Shown here: positions 32,018-42,719 of the stretch, one piece after another | Layout of the letters: each line of letters begins with the position of its first letter | Position numbering within the stretch: the first letter of the stretch is position 1 | Assembly (NCBI RefSeq): GCF_000346465.2 | Contig: NC_034011.1 | Coordinates: 25,479,941 to 25,543,940 of the forward strand | DNA: 64,000 bases | Origin: Prunus persica | Taxonomy: Eukaryota > Streptophyta > Magnoliopsida > Rosales > Rosaceae | Reading direction: 5' to 3' | Notes under the pieces: model-generated | What the model was told of the DNA's origin: nothing | Databases searched by the model: none | Seen by the model: only the letters and a program-made list of their open reading frames with translations | Translations under genes and position numbers: made by a program

Positions 32018-32947
32018 TCAAGTGTTGTATAAAGCTTTAATTCCTTGAATATCATCCGCATGCAAGCTCTGGGTAAATCCAGTGCGGACTTCAGGAAGCA
32101 TGACAGCTCCTGGAACAGAGCTATGGCCAAGCCCAAGAAGGTGCCCAATTTCATGCAAAGCCACAGTCTCCAAGTCCAAACCACCAGGCACAGCACCCAC
32201 AACCCACGTCTCATCAGCATCGTAGTGAAATCTCCCATCTGTTGGCGCAAATGCATGGGCAGCGGTCCCATACGGCCCATCAAACGGGTGTCCATCTCCA
32301 TGATCACGCCTTCCAAAACCGATCTTCAGATCAGCGCTCTCAATGCTTTGGGCTTGGCTGAACGTGAAGTGTGTGTTGCCCTGCCATGTTGCAAAAGCAC
32401 GTGCAACTGCGCCCACAGCCTCAGATGGGGTGCCTTGAAGAAAACCATAGGTGAGGTGATACTTATTAGCAGGCCATTTTGGGTTTCCTTGGAAGAAAGC
32501 GTAATGACCAACTGTGTGAATTGAACCATGTCCTCCCCTTTTCTTTCCTGATCTCATGGAGGTGGTACCGTTGATGATATCCGGTACACCACATCGAGGC
32601 ATCTCCATTTTTTTTACGGTTTTCGCATCTAATGTTCCGGTGACCTTGAGGTGGTAATTGATTTGGTAAGTTTTGATGGCCGACTCCAGTTCGTCATCAA
32701 AGTAGTCATCATTGTTGGTATGGACATTCAAGTAACCAAACTTTTCAAGGTATTTTTTGAGGTCTTGGATGCCTTGAACTTTGTCACCCTTGTGACACCC
32801 CTTGAGATGGTCAAGGAACTCAAATGGTGATGATGTTTTTTTGTGGTGGGTTTCTGATGCTTTTGCGTAGGAGAGGAAGGAAAGGAGGATGAAGAGAAAA
32901 GTAGTGATTGCGAATAGAGAAAGAGTCGAAGTTTTTGATGATGCCAT
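32018..32947 (-). CDS. Matrix metalloproteinase (M10A), intact
   Basis: A single exon of 309 residues, subgroup starting MASSKTSTLS. It has a signal peptide (about 1-30), a propeptide with LKGCHKGDKVQGIQ and the switch PRCGVPD (Cys119), and a hinge RSGKKRGGHGSIHT with one His instead of a His run. The catalytic domain has HGDGHPFDGPYG, HYDADETWVVGAVPGG, HEIGHLLGLGH (His265, Glu266, His269, His275) and the Met-turn VMLP (Met283). It ends in KALYNT with no membrane tail. The metal loop reads GPYG where paralogues have GPGG or GPGK. The start lies 68 bases after a TATATATA box. Its nearest relative is the gene at 35235, and the flanks of the two are also duplicated. Confidence 0.93.
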   Translation of the reverse strand: MASSKTSTLSLFAITTFLFILLSFLSYAKASETHHKKTSSPFEFLDHLKGCHKGDKVQGIQDLKKYLEKFGYLNVHTNNDDYFDDELESAIKTYQINYHLKVTGTLDAKTVKKMEMPRCGVPDIINGTTSMRSGKKRGGHGSIHTVGHYAFFQGNPKWPANKYHLTYGFLQGTPSEAVGAVARAFATWQGNTHFTFSQAQSIESADLKIGFGRRDHGDGHPFDGPYGTAAHAFAPTDGRFHYDADETWVVGAVPGGLDLETVALHEIGHLLGLGHSSVPGAVMLPEVRTGFTQSLHADDIQGIKALYNT

Positions 32948-33014
32948 TGTATATTTGGGAAATAAATAATTTTGGTTTTGGATATGCTGTGCAAAACCCT
33001 CATACTTGGAAGGC

Positions 33015-33022
33015 TATATATA
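33015..33022 (-). promoter_or_regulatory. TATA box of MMP gene 32018-32947
   Basis: Minus-strand TATATATA, at the same place as TATAAATA in other copies. Confidence 0.5.
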
Positions 33023-34274
33023 GGTGTATAATGAGCAGACTTACATCAACGGTTGTGAGACGGTGCAACTCTAATTTCCACCTTCATATTGAGAGCTGGG
33101 CCTTCCTTAGTAAATGTATTCAAAGTCTTGCGGTTAGAGTCATGACAATCGCCGGGTGGAAGAAGTAAACAGAGAAGACAATTTTTGATGAGACTTGTTC
33201 TTAGTTCGGATTCACGGGAGTGACTAGTGCGCCAGAGATGTCGAAGCTACGTATTGATCCACTGACCTCAACGCAGGAGACAATTTTAATGTTCTGGTCA
33301 AAGTTAGTGTTCATAGTAGAGAAATAATTTTTTTAGATCAATTGAAAAAGTACGTAGAGAGCCATCTCGCCTATTGGGTTGCCAAAATATACAAGAAATA
33401 TATTGTTAGCATTTTTTTTAAATTTAAAAAAAAAAAGTGGTATTTATTTGGATATCTTTTCTATTTATTTTTGGCCTAATAAAGACATTAATTCATGCTA
33501 CTGGGGAACGACTTCAATTTGGCTTCTTTTTTTTTTTCTTTTTCTTTTTTTGGTGCTTTTTTATTTGGGAAATATTTGCAGTTTTGGTATAAGTAATGCT
33601 AGTTTACCGTAATACAAGTTTACTGACTGTTACATAGACATTAATTCATGGATGGCAACTGATTCCAACTGTGCAAGTTTGCCTTGAATATCAACTGTGC
33701 AAATGTCCCTTTGGTGGATCCTACTTCGTGAACAACACGAGAGATTGACTATTCTTAGCTCGGAAAGATCTACGCTTTGAAGACTTGTTTTGAGTCTTAA
33801 ACAGCAGTCATTCTAAGGGAGACCTCTATGAAGTCTTTTTGGCCAACTCCTTTCCTCGGCCAAGTATAATATATGGGTCCATGTAATAAAATTCCGAAAT
33901 TCGAATAATTCATTTTTCTCCAATGAGTAGCAAATTAAACTTTTTAAATTGGAGTTTGTTGACCTATGTGGCAAGTTAGTTGAAAACGTTTGTTTGCTCC
34001 AACAAAAAAAAAAGAATTATTTGCTACTTTAATAATTTGTGCATCACCATACTCTTCAATTCAATTCATATATCATATAATGTTTGTTTTTTAACACTTT
34101 TAATAATGTGAGTTTCTTCGAAAACATGTGAAAAAAATGTCTATGTATTTATTATATGGAAAGAAAAAGTGCAAGTTTTTAGCATTTTCAATGTAGATTT
34201 TGTTCTTCCAAGGTAAAATAAATATTTTAAAGAGCCAAGGTTAACTTGTCAGTTCTAAAGAGAGAGAAAGAGGT
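33023..34274. repeat. MMP 5' flank, duplicated at 36240-37040
   Basis: Blocks such as gaggccttccttagtaaa-like text (33100), ttcggattcacgggagtgac (33210), tatgggtccatgtaa (33870) and tttgctactttaataattt (34020) recur in order at 36320, 36410, 36580 and 36785. The whole flank was therefore copied with the gene. No coding sequence is seen. Confidence 0.7.
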
Positions 34275-34640
34275 TGCACCTAGGGGTGGACCTGTCATTC
34301 TTCTGTGTTTCTTTCTTGGCTGGAATTTTCCCTGCCCCCTTTTTCTTGAAAAATAAGAAAATATGCCAAGCAAAACCCTCTCCTCTAAAACCCCATTCAC
34401 GCTTATCTTTTTCACCCTTCACTCTTCTTCACCAATCAACCATCTTTCTCTTTGGCACCACGCAAGTTTTTTTTTTTTTTTTTGGTCTGTAAATACTATA
34501 ACCAGGTTTTGGATAAAAATCTCACTTTTTTTGTTTTTAAAAATGGGCCTACTATACGGGTTTTTGTGGCTTTAGACTTAAAATCTGTTTTTAAGTTTAT
34601 AAAATTGAATCCAAATAGAATACCTAACGAGCCTTTAATT
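34275..34640. repeat. Dispersed duplicate of 29990-30337
   Basis: Second copy of the block described at 29990, again with a long T-run (34466-34485). It ends acgagcctttaattacc. Confidence 0.65.
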
Positions 34641-35234
34641 ACCTATCATTTTGTTACTTTGTTGTGCTAAGTGTTTCTTGGTAGATGATACTTGCACTGC
34701 TTAACTGAAGTTTAAACTTGTTGAGAGTGTTCTTCCCGCTGGAAGTAAAAGTCTGTCATTTTGGGTGTCTCAACCTGTTGCCAATTGATTTTAGGTCACA
34801 TTATCACTCATTGATATGACTAGTTTTTTTGGGTCAAACAATGGATGACTATTGATTCATGTAAATCGAATTGACCCCTGTTTCACTTTTTTTTTTTTTT
34901 TTAGTAATTACTAATCGTTTATGACTTGAAAGTACAACCTCTGAAGGTTCTCTAATTAAGATTTATACGCGAGGAGAATCAAATTTTCTACGTCCCAAAG
35001 AAATTTCTAACAAGAAAATGAAAAATTAATTATGCTATAAATAAACTGCGAAAATTAATATTAAAAATTCCAAATGGGGTGAATATCACAATTTACGAGC
35101 TTCAAACAATTGAATATCCAGCATAAATGTGCTGCAACTTTAATGCAATATATTGTATCGCACACTCCACTCCAGGTGAGGTACCTTATTTGATAAACAT
35201 AAAAACATTCTTGATGACCTGATCATCATAAAGA
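34641..35234. other. Intergenic and MMP 3' flank
   Basis: No gene. The MMP 3' module ccaggtgaggtacctta lies at 35172-35190. Confidence 0.5.
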
Positions 35235-36170
35235 TCAAGTGTTGTATAAAGCTCTAATTCCTTGAACATCATCCGCATGCAAACTTTGGGTATATCCCGG
35301 AGGAATTTGAGATTGCATGACAGCTCCTGGAACAGAGCTATGGTCAAGTCCAAGAAGGTGTCCAATTTCGTGCAAAGCCACAGTCTCCAAGTCGAAACCA
35401 CCCGGCACAGCGCCCACCACCCACGTCTCATCAGCATCGTAGTGAAATCTCCCATTAGTCGGCCGAAAAGCATGGGCTATGGTCTTACCTGGGCCATCAA
35501 ATGCATTATTAGCCCCATCTCCATGATCACCCCTCCCAAAACCGATCTTCAGATCAGCGCTCTCAAAGCTTTGGGCTTGGCTGAACGTGAAGTGTGTGTT
35601 GCTCTGCCATGTTGCAAAAGCACGTGCAACTGCGCCCACAGCCTCAGATTGGGTGCCTTGAAGAAAACCATAGGTGAGGTGATACTTATTGGCAGGCCAT
35701 TTTGGGTTTCCTTGGAAGAAAGCGTAATGACCAACTGTGTGAGTTGAACCATGTCCTCCCCTTTTCTTTCCTGTTCTCATGGAGGTGGTACCGTTGATGA
35801 TATCCGGCACACCACATCGAGGCATCTCCATTTTTTTTACGGTTTTCGCATCTAATGTTCCAGTGACCTTGAGGTGGTAATTGATTTGGTAAGTTTTGAT
35901 GGCCGACTCCAGTTCGTCATCAAAGTGGTCATCATTGTTGGTATTGCCATTCAAGTAACCAAACTTTTCAAGGTATTTTTTGAGGTCTTGGATGCCTTGA
36001 ACTTTGTCACCCTTGTGACACCCTTTGAGATGTTCAAGGAACTCATAAGAAGATGTTTTTTTGTGGTGAGTTTCTGAGGCTTTTGCGTAGGAGAGGAGAG
36101 AAAGGAGGATGAAGAGGAGTAGGGTAGTGATTGCGAAGAGAGAAGGAGTTGAAGTTTTGGATGATGCCAT
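35235..36170 (-). CDS. Matrix metalloproteinase (M10A), intact
   Basis: A single exon of 311 residues. The frame is open upstream to 36302, but the start at 36170 (MASSKTSTPS) matches paralogues and follows the TATA-like box by about 60 bases. It has a signal peptide (about 1-30), the switch PRCGVPD (Cys119), a hinge RTGKKRGGHGSTHT, a metal loop HGDGANNAFDGPGKT with extra residues relative to HGDGxPFDGPGG, a zinc site HEIGHLLGLDH (His267, Glu268, His271, His277), and Met285 in VMQSQ, where the proline that usually follows the Met-turn is absent. It ends in RALYNT. Catalysis is plausible, but the altered calcium/zinc loop could change stability or specificity. Confidence 0.92.
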   Translation of the reverse strand: MASSKTSTPSLFAITTLLLFILLSLLSYAKASETHHKKTSSYEFLEHLKGCHKGDKVQGIQDLKKYLEKFGYLNGNTNNDDHFDDELESAIKTYQINYHLKVTGTLDAKTVKKMEMPRCGVPDIINGTTSMRTGKKRGGHGSTHTVGHYAFFQGNPKWPANKYHLTYGFLQGTQSEAVGAVARAFATWQSNTHFTFSQAQSFESADLKIGFGRGDHGDGANNAFDGPGKTIAHAFRPTNGRFHYDADETWVVGAVPGGFDLETVALHEIGHLLGLDHSSVPGAVMQSQIPPGYTQSLHADDVQGIRALYNT

Positions 36171-36230
36171 TGTAAGGAAATGGTTTTGGTTTTGGGTATG
36201 GTGTGCAAAACCCTCATGCATTGGAGGGGT

Positions 36231-36238
36231 TTTTATAG
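36231..36238 (-). promoter_or_regulatory. TATA-like box of MMP gene 35235-36170
   Basis: Minus-strand TATAAAAA, 61 bases before the preferred ATG. A second possible box is TTTATAAACC just upstream. Confidence 0.45.
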
Positions 36239-36239
36239 G

Positions 36240-37190
36240 TTTATAAATTAGCAGACTTGCATAAACGGTCGTGAGACGGTGCAACTCTAACAATTTCCAC
36301 ATTCAGATTGAGAGCTGGGCCTTCCATAGTAAACGTATTCTAAATCTTGCGGTTGGCGACATGACAATTGCCGGTTGGAAGAAGACAATTATGATGAGAC
36401 TTGTTCTTAGTTCGGATTCATGGGAGTGACTGGCACGGAAGAGTAAGTTACGTCGAAGCTTAATTGATCCACTAACCTCAACAGGAGACAATTTTAAAGG
36501 TGAAAAGAATTCCCCACAGGCGACAATTCTAACCTATGAAGTCTTTTTGGCCAACTCCTTCTTTCGGTCAAGTATAATATATGGGTCCATGCATGAAACA
36601 AAATTTAAGTTCACTACCTAACTCTTAGTACGGTAGGACTTGTTCTTTTTCCAACGGTGAAAAGAATTCCCCAATTCGAATTCATTCTTCTCCGATTAGT
36701 AGCAAACTAAATTTTTTAAATTGAAGTTTGTTGACTTATGGGACAAGTTGAAAAAGTAGTTTATTTCCTCTGACAAAAAAAAAATATGTTTATTTGCTAC
36801 TTTAATAATTTGTGCATTACCATACCCTTCAATTCAATTAATGTAATGTTTGTTTTTTAGCACTTTAATAATGTGGGTTTCTTCGAAAACATGTGAAAAA
36901 ATGTCTATGTATTTATTATATGAAAAGAAAATGTGCAGTTTTTAGCATTTTCAATGTAGATTTTGTTCTTCCAAGGTAAAATAATTATTTTAAAGAGCTA
37001 AAGTCAACTTGTCATTTCTGAAGAGAGAGAAAGAGGTTGGGTAACTAAGTTTGATAAATCTGTTGGAGAGAGTTTTGCTGATGTAGCTCTCACCTATTTT
37101 AGTATTCCCAAACTGTTGTAGAGGTCTTTGACCCAAAAAAAAAATTTGTTGAAGAGGTTAAGTATATGATGTTGTCTTTGTTTGGATTCT
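36240..37190. repeat. MMP 5' flank, partner of 33023-34274
   Basis: Same order of blocks as the flank of the gene at 32018. There is also a local duplication: gaattccccacaggcg (36506) and gaattccccaattcg (36664). No gene. Confidence 0.65.
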
Positions 37191-37445
37191 TAAAAGACAT
37201 TGGGTATTCAATTTAGATTTTAAAAGATTTTTAAAAAATTAAAAGTTCAGGTGTATTCAATCACGATTTTATAGAAGTCTATAAAATTTTGCATGTATTC
37301 AGTTCAAACTTTTTAAACTCCATTCAAATTTGGATGTATTCAATCATGATTTTAAAAGATTTTATAAAAGTTTGGATGTATTCAAAAACTCATTGATTTT
37401 AAAGGAAATACAAAAAGTGGTGGATTTCGTTTGATTATAGACTAA
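37191..37445. repeat. MITE-like repeat with tgtattcaat words
   Basis: The words ggtgtattcaatca, gatgtattcaatca and gatgtattcaaaa recur, with ttttaaaagatttt between them. This is related to about 10845-11010. Ends and target duplication are not clear. Confidence 0.4.
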
Positions 37446-37499
37446 TTTTACGCCATGACAAATCTTTACTTCCACCCAAAGATTTTGATAGATATATTA

Positions 37500-37950
37500 T
37501 TTTTATTTCCAAGATATGATTTCACCACTTCTACTACCACTATCTTATCATGGCTATCACCACTGCCGCCGCAACAACCACCACCACAGTCATCGTCGTT
37601 GCGGCCACCATCACCAGCACCAGCACCACCGTCGCCACCTGCACCACCACCCATTGCCGCCCCCACTACCAGTCCCACCATCACCCCCACCGTCACCACC
37701 ACCGCTGCCAACACCATCAATATCACTGCTACTGCCACCACCCTTACCCCTACCGCCACCACCACTACCACCCCCACTATCAGCCCCACCATCACCCCAA
37801 CCGCCATTGCTGCCACTCCCACCGCCGCAACCACCACCACCACCTAACTCCTACTGTCACCACCACTCACCACCTCCCCCACTATCAACCACAAACCACC
37901 ATCACCACCGACATCGCCATCATCACCACCATTATCACTTCTAAACCCTT
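37500..37950. repeat. CCA/CAC-rich low-complexity tract
   Basis: About 450 bases almost free of G on the plus strand, composed of cac, cca, ccg and cct triplets. All frames stay open and give Pro-, His- or Thr-rich false ORFs. No start context, intron or domain supports a gene. Confidence 0.8.
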
Positions 37951-38683
37951 TATTTTTTGAGTGCTATAAACTCTATTAAAATCAATAATAAAATTCTAAC
38001 AAACTTAGTTAAAATCTAAACACAAATTCGTTGAAATCAAAGATGGAGGAACCATTCCACATGTGTCAATACTTGTCATTTTGTTAGTTTGTGGAAAACG
38101 ATATATACTTGCATTAGTTAAGCCAATTTGCTTATAACTGAAGTTTAAGAATGACACTTAATAAACTTCAATTAAACGATTTAAACTGATTTTAAATGAT
38201 TTCGACCAACTGAGTCATGAACAGTTGCGATTGGATTTGCAAAAAGAGGATTTTCTTGGTCTTGAAATGGATGGATAGCTAAATCGAACTGACCCTTATT
38301 TCACTTTTTCGTATTTATGACTTGAAAGTATATAACCTCTTATAAGTTGCCCTCTAATTAAAATACAATAATACTAATTTATACGTACGAAAGAAACTTG
38401 AGACATGAAATGAACATATAATTTCTTCATAAAAAATTTTAAAAAAAACTTATAATTTATTACACTGATGAAATCAATGTTAGAAATTACAAATAGGGGA
38501 ATATCCCCAGTTTCAAACTCCAGGTGAATATCTCATGTACACTCCAGGTGAGATACCTTATTTGATAAAGGGAAAACAAGAATGAAAAGTTGACTTTGGA
38601 TGAACCGATGAAAAAGTAAAATGTCTACTTTAACATTATTGACGATCTGATCTGATCTGATCTAATCATCATCAAGATGGTAA
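37951..38683. other. Intergenic and MMP 3' flank
   Basis: No gene. The MMP 3' module actccaggtgagatacctta lies at 38541-38560. A gatct direct repeat runs at 38645-38662. Confidence 0.5.
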
Positions 38684-39622
38684 TCAAGTGTTGTATAAAG
38701 CTTTAATTCCTTGAATATCATCCGCATGCAAACTCTGGGTAAATCCAGCGCGGATTCCAGGTAACATGACAGCTCCTTCAACAGAGCTATGCGCAAGCCC
38801 TAGAAGATGACCAATTTCATGCAAAGCCACAGTCTCCAAATCCATTCCCCCAGGCACAGCACCCACAACCCACGTCTCATCAGCATCGTAGTGAAATCTC
38901 CCATTTGTTGGCGCATAAGCATGAGCTAGGACCCCACCTGGCCCATCAAACGGTTGTCCATCTCCATGTTCACCACTTCCAAAACTGATCTTCAGATCAG
39001 CGCTGTCAACGCTTTTAGCCCGACTGAAAGAGAAGTGCGTGTTGCCTGCCCATGTTGCAAAAGCACGTGTAACTGCGCCCACGGCATTAGCCGGGGTGCC
39101 TTGAGCAAAACCATAGGTGAGGTGATACTTATTGGCAGGCCATTTTGCGCTTCCTTGGAAGAAAGCATAATGAGCAACTGTGTGCCCCCCGTGGTGGTGA
39201 GGGTGCCTTTTTTTGCCTGATCGCATAGCGGTGGTGCCATTGATGATATCTGGCACACCACATCGAGGCATCATCATTTTCGATACGGTTTTTGTATCCA
39301 ATGTTCCCGTGGCCTTGAGATGGTAATTGATTTGGTAGGTTTTGATGGCCGCCTCCAACTGGTCGTCAAAGTCATCGTTGTTGATATCGCCATTCAAGTA
39401 ACCAAACCTTTCGAGGTATTTTTTGAGGTCTTGGATGCCTTGAACTTTGTCACCCTTGTGACACCCCTTGAGATGGTCAAGGAACTCAAATGGTGATGAT
39501 GTTTTGTTGTGGGTTTCTGATGCTTTTGCACAGGAGAGGAGAGAAAGGAGGATGAAGAGGAGGGTAGTGATTGTGAAGAGAGAAAGAGTTGTAGCTTTTG
39601 ATGATGCCATTGCCATTGCCAT
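38684..39622 (-). CDS. Matrix metalloproteinase (M10A), intact
   Basis: A single exon of 312 residues from the first of three close ATGs (MAMAMASSK). The paralogue start MASSK corresponds to 39610. It has a signal peptide to about residue 34 and a propeptide with the switch PRCGVPD (Cys121). The hinge RSGKKRHPHHHGGHT combines the KKR and His run of the 9667 group with the MASSK/YGF-type body of the 32018 group. The catalytic domain shows HGDGQPFDGPGG, HEIGHLLGLAH (His269, Glu270, His273, His279) and the Met-turn VMLP (Met286), ending in KALYNT. No anchor is present. It looks functional and secreted. Confidence 0.93.
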   Translation of the reverse strand: MAMAMASSKATTLSLFTITTLLFILLSLLSCAKASETHNKTSSPFEFLDHLKGCHKGDKVQGIQDLKKYLERFGYLNGDINNDDFDDQLEAAIKTYQINYHLKATGTLDTKTVSKMMMPRCGVPDIINGTTAMRSGKKRHPHHHGGHTVAHYAFFQGSAKWPANKYHLTYGFAQGTPANAVGAVTRAFATWAGNTHFSFSRAKSVDSADLKISFGSGEHGDGQPFDGPGGVLAHAYAPTNGRFHYDADETWVVGAVPGGMDLETVALHEIGHLLGLAHSSVEGAVMLPGIRAGFTQSLHADDIQGIKALYNT

Positions 39623-39686
39623 TGTAAAGAAACACTTTTTTTCGGTTTTGGATATGTGTTGTGCAAAACCCTCATACTTTGAGGGG

Positions 39687-39694
39687 TATTTATA
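39687..39694 (-). promoter_or_regulatory. TATA box of MMP gene 38684-39622
   Basis: Minus-strand TATAAATA, 65 bases before the first ATG. Confidence 0.6.
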
Positions 39695-40132
39695 TGTTTA
39701 TAAATGAGCCTACCTTTTACATTAACGATCGTAACATGCGTTTGAGATTTAGCACAGTCTTCCATATCAAATACATGACTTGGAGTCTTCGACTAAGTCT
39801 TTGATGTTCTAGACGATGGCCGGGAAGATAAATATTCAAATAAGAGACTAATTCTTAGTTAGTATATAGTATTTATTTAAACTAGTCTGTCTATATGGGA
39901 GTGACTGGCGGAAGATTGGCTAATCTCGAATAAATATTGATAAACTAAATACCTAAATAATACCTAATTCCAAGCATAATGTTTCTGGTCAAACTTGATG
40001 TCTCATACTAGTGAAATAATGAACCGTCTTAGGAAAAAATGGAGATACATAGTGTCCTTGAAAAGATGGAGGTAATATCACATCTAGATGGACATAAAAT
40101 AAAGCTCATGTCATGAACTAGTATAACAAAAA

Positions 40133-40268
40133 ATAAAAGGTATATAACTCAGTTGATTGAGGTCTTCTACCTTCATTTATGTAGGCAAAGATTCGAACCC
40201 CCCTAGACTCTCAATGAATATTTGTGTAAGTTAACCCCCCTCCCCTTCACTCTTGTACTAAAAGCAAA
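40133..40268 (+). repeat. tRNA-derived SINE-like copy
   Basis: An A-box-like taactcagttgattgag (40144-40160) and a B-box agattcgaaccccc (40189-40202) lie in the expected order. They are followed by tcaatgaatatttgtgtaa and cttgtactaaaa. The last part recurs at 54597-54645 inside a CFM2 intron, so it is a dispersed family. Confidence 0.5.
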
Positions 40269-40727
40269 TGGTATGTGCACGGTTTCGGCGACAAAGTACA
40301 AGTTTTATATATAGTATTGCAATTTGTATCATTTCAAATCGCTTTTTCATTTTGGCTAATAAGAAACACGTGATTTGGGAATTAGTCTGGCTATGTTAGT
40401 GTCCTGGAAAAGGTCGATGGAATTGAAATAGATTGATATAAAATAGAGCTGATGAACTAGTATAACAGAAACAAAGATAATCGGGATCCTAAAATCTTAA
40501 CTGGTATGTTGTTAGAACGTGGTATTTGGTTTCGTCGACTACTATTAAAAGTACAAGTTCATATATTATTGCAATTTGTATCATTTCAAGTTGCGTTTTC
40601 GTCTTGTCTAATAAGAGGCACGTTGTAGGAATTAGTCTGCTGCTATGTATCATTCCATCGATAATGTGATCGATGCGAATATATTGAACCAGTTTTAGGA
40701 TATCAGTTGTTGTGGGAATGATTTCAT

Positions 40728-41172
40728 GACATGTTTACTAATCCGTAATTGGATTAGGAGGAATTGAATTGAGAATGAATTGAATTGAGAAGGAGTTGGA
40801 TTGAGAAGAATTAGATTCTAGATTCCTATTGAAGTTGTTTACTAAATCATATGGAATTTGGGTATGTGGGTGGTACTAATTACTAAAATGCCATCATTGT
40901 TGGGTTAAAGTAGATGTCATATTTGGAATTTTAAAAATTATGTGAGGATATAATGGGTAAAAAAGATGAATTTTTAATGGGTTAGTTCTTCAGGAATTAG
41001 AATACCACATCCCACCCAAGAATTGAATTCCTCCAAAATCAGGAATTCAATTCTTAATTTTGTGTGGGCTCCACTTACTTTTTAATTCATTGATATGAAG
41101 TAAACGTATGAATCATCCATAAGTGAAAATTTCTGATGAGAATTCCAATTCATGATTAGTAAACACATCACC
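40728..41172. mobile_element. MITE-like element with tgtttactaatc ends
   Basis: tgtttactaatc (about 40731) and gattagtaaaca (about 41155) are perfect 12-bp inverted ends. The interior carries repeated gaattgaat / attcaattc words in both orientations. No clear target duplication, so the superfamily is open. Confidence 0.55.
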
Positions 41173-41212
41173 TTAAGTATTCAACCCAGATATATACATA
41201 GTACAGCACAGT

Positions 41213-41507
41213 ACATGACCCCTGCCTCCACTTTTCTTACCAATAATTGAGTACACTCCCACCAAAACCACTAGAAGAGCAAGGTGGCAATTAAACTAGT
41301 GTGACAATGGCTCCCTGTGATATTCAGGGTGTCCCTTACACTTCACTGTGTAATTCTATTTTCTCTTTTCGTGCAAAGAACACCCATGAGCCATCAAATT
41401 GGTGTATAAAGGAATACCCATTTGCAAAAAAAACAAAGTTCCTTTGTAGAAGTAACCCAACCCCCCATAAGCCAATTTTGGGTAATTCGATTTTGGGTTG
41501 AAATGAA
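41213..41507 (-). pseudogene. TMEM45/DUF716 gene fragment
   Basis: This block matches 45515-45805, the middle of the DUF716 gene, at high identity (shared words include cagggtgtcccttacactt-like and ccaataattgagtacactcc). Minus-strand translation reads NPKSNYPKLA, LQMGI.LYTNLMAHGCSLHEK and YTVKCKGHPEYHR with a frameshift and a stop. Both ends of the gene are missing. It lies in the 3' flank of the broken MMP copy at 41736. Confidence 0.85.
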
Positions 41508-41735
41508 AGTATAAACTCTTGTAAGGTGCCCTCTAACTATAACTTCAAGCACAAGAATCAAACTTCTACGTACGAAAGAAACTTCAGAGATGAAATGAAC
41601 TTATACTTTATTAAACTGACGAAATTAATATTACAAATAGGGAAATATCCCGAGCTTCAAACTCCAGGTGAATATCTCAAAAATGAAAAGTTGACTTTAA
41701 CGTTCTTGATGATCTGATCATCATCAAGATGATAA

Positions 41736-42604
41736 TCAAGTGTTGTATAAAGCTCTAATTCCTTGAATATCATCCGCATGCAAGCTCTGCCGCGTCACTC
41801 CAATGAGGATTTCAGGAAGCATGATAGCTCCAGGAACAGAGCTAAGGCCAAGCCCAAGAAGGTGCCCGATTTCATGCAAAGCAACAGTCTCCAAGTCCAC
41901 ACCACCAGGCACAGCACCCACAACCGGCCACGTCTCATCAGCATCGTAGTGAAATCTCCCATCTGTTGGCCGAAATGCATGGGCAGCGGTCTTACCTGGG
42001 CCATCAAATGCATTATTAGCCCCATCTCCATGATCACCCCTCCCAAAACCGATCTTCAGCGCTCTCAAAGCTTTGGGCTTGGCTGAACGTGAAGTGTGTG
42101 TTGCCCTGCCATGTTGCAAAATCACGTGCAACTGCGCCCACAGCCTCAGATGGGGTGCCTTGAAGAAAACCATAGGTGAGGTGATACTTATTGGCAGGCC
42201 ATTTTGGGCTTCCTTGGAAGAAAGAAAAGTGGCAACTGTGTGAGTTGAACCATGTCCTCCCCTTTTCTTTCCTGATCTCATGGAGGTACCGGTTTTCGCA
42301 TCTAATGTTCCGGTGACCTTGAGGTGGTAATTGATTTGGTAAGTTTTGATGGCCGAATCTAAAGTAGTCATCATTGTTGGTATTGCCATTCAAGTAACCA
42401 AACTTTTCGAGGTATTTCTTGAGGTCTTGGATGCCTTGAACTTTGTCACCCTTGTGACACCCTTTGAGATGGTCAAGGAACTCAAATGGTGATGAAGTTT
42501 TGTTGTTGTGGGTTTCTGATGCTTTTGCGTAGGAGAGAAGAGAAAGGAGGATGAAGAGTAGGGCAGTGATTGCGAAGAGATAAAGAGTTGATGGATGATG
42601 CCAT
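41736..42604 (-). pseudogene. MMP pseudogene lacking the cysteine switch and one zinc ligand
   Basis: It belongs to the MASSK subgroup. A small deletion after MASS at 42604 puts the signal peptide (LFAITALLFILLSLLSYAKAS) out of frame with its ATG. A second deletion removes part of FDDELESAIK near 42360. A third joins DAKT directly to GTSMRSG (near 42290), deleting the whole switch PRCGVPD. Another near 42057 removes part of SADLKIG. The last part is open and has HGDGANNAFDGPGKT like the copy at 35235, but the third zinc ligand is lost: HEIGHLLGLGL instead of HEIGHLLGLGH. The gene is clearly dead. Confidence 0.93.
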
Positions 42605-42719
42605 TGTAAGGAAATGGCTTTGGTTTTGGGTATGTTGTGCAAAACCCTAATGCATTGGAGGGATAGGTTTATAAATGAGCAGCAGACTTGCATAAAAGGT
42701 CGTGACACGGTGAGATAGA

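Noticed and set aside
35235..36302. Longer MMP start at 36302
   Set aside because: The extra 44 residues cover the promoter and TATA region. Paralogues start at MASSK, which matches 36170.
37455..37960. Pro-, His- and Thr-rich ORFs in several frames
   Set aside because: The tract is low-complexity CCA/CAC DNA that keeps all frames open. There is no gene structure.
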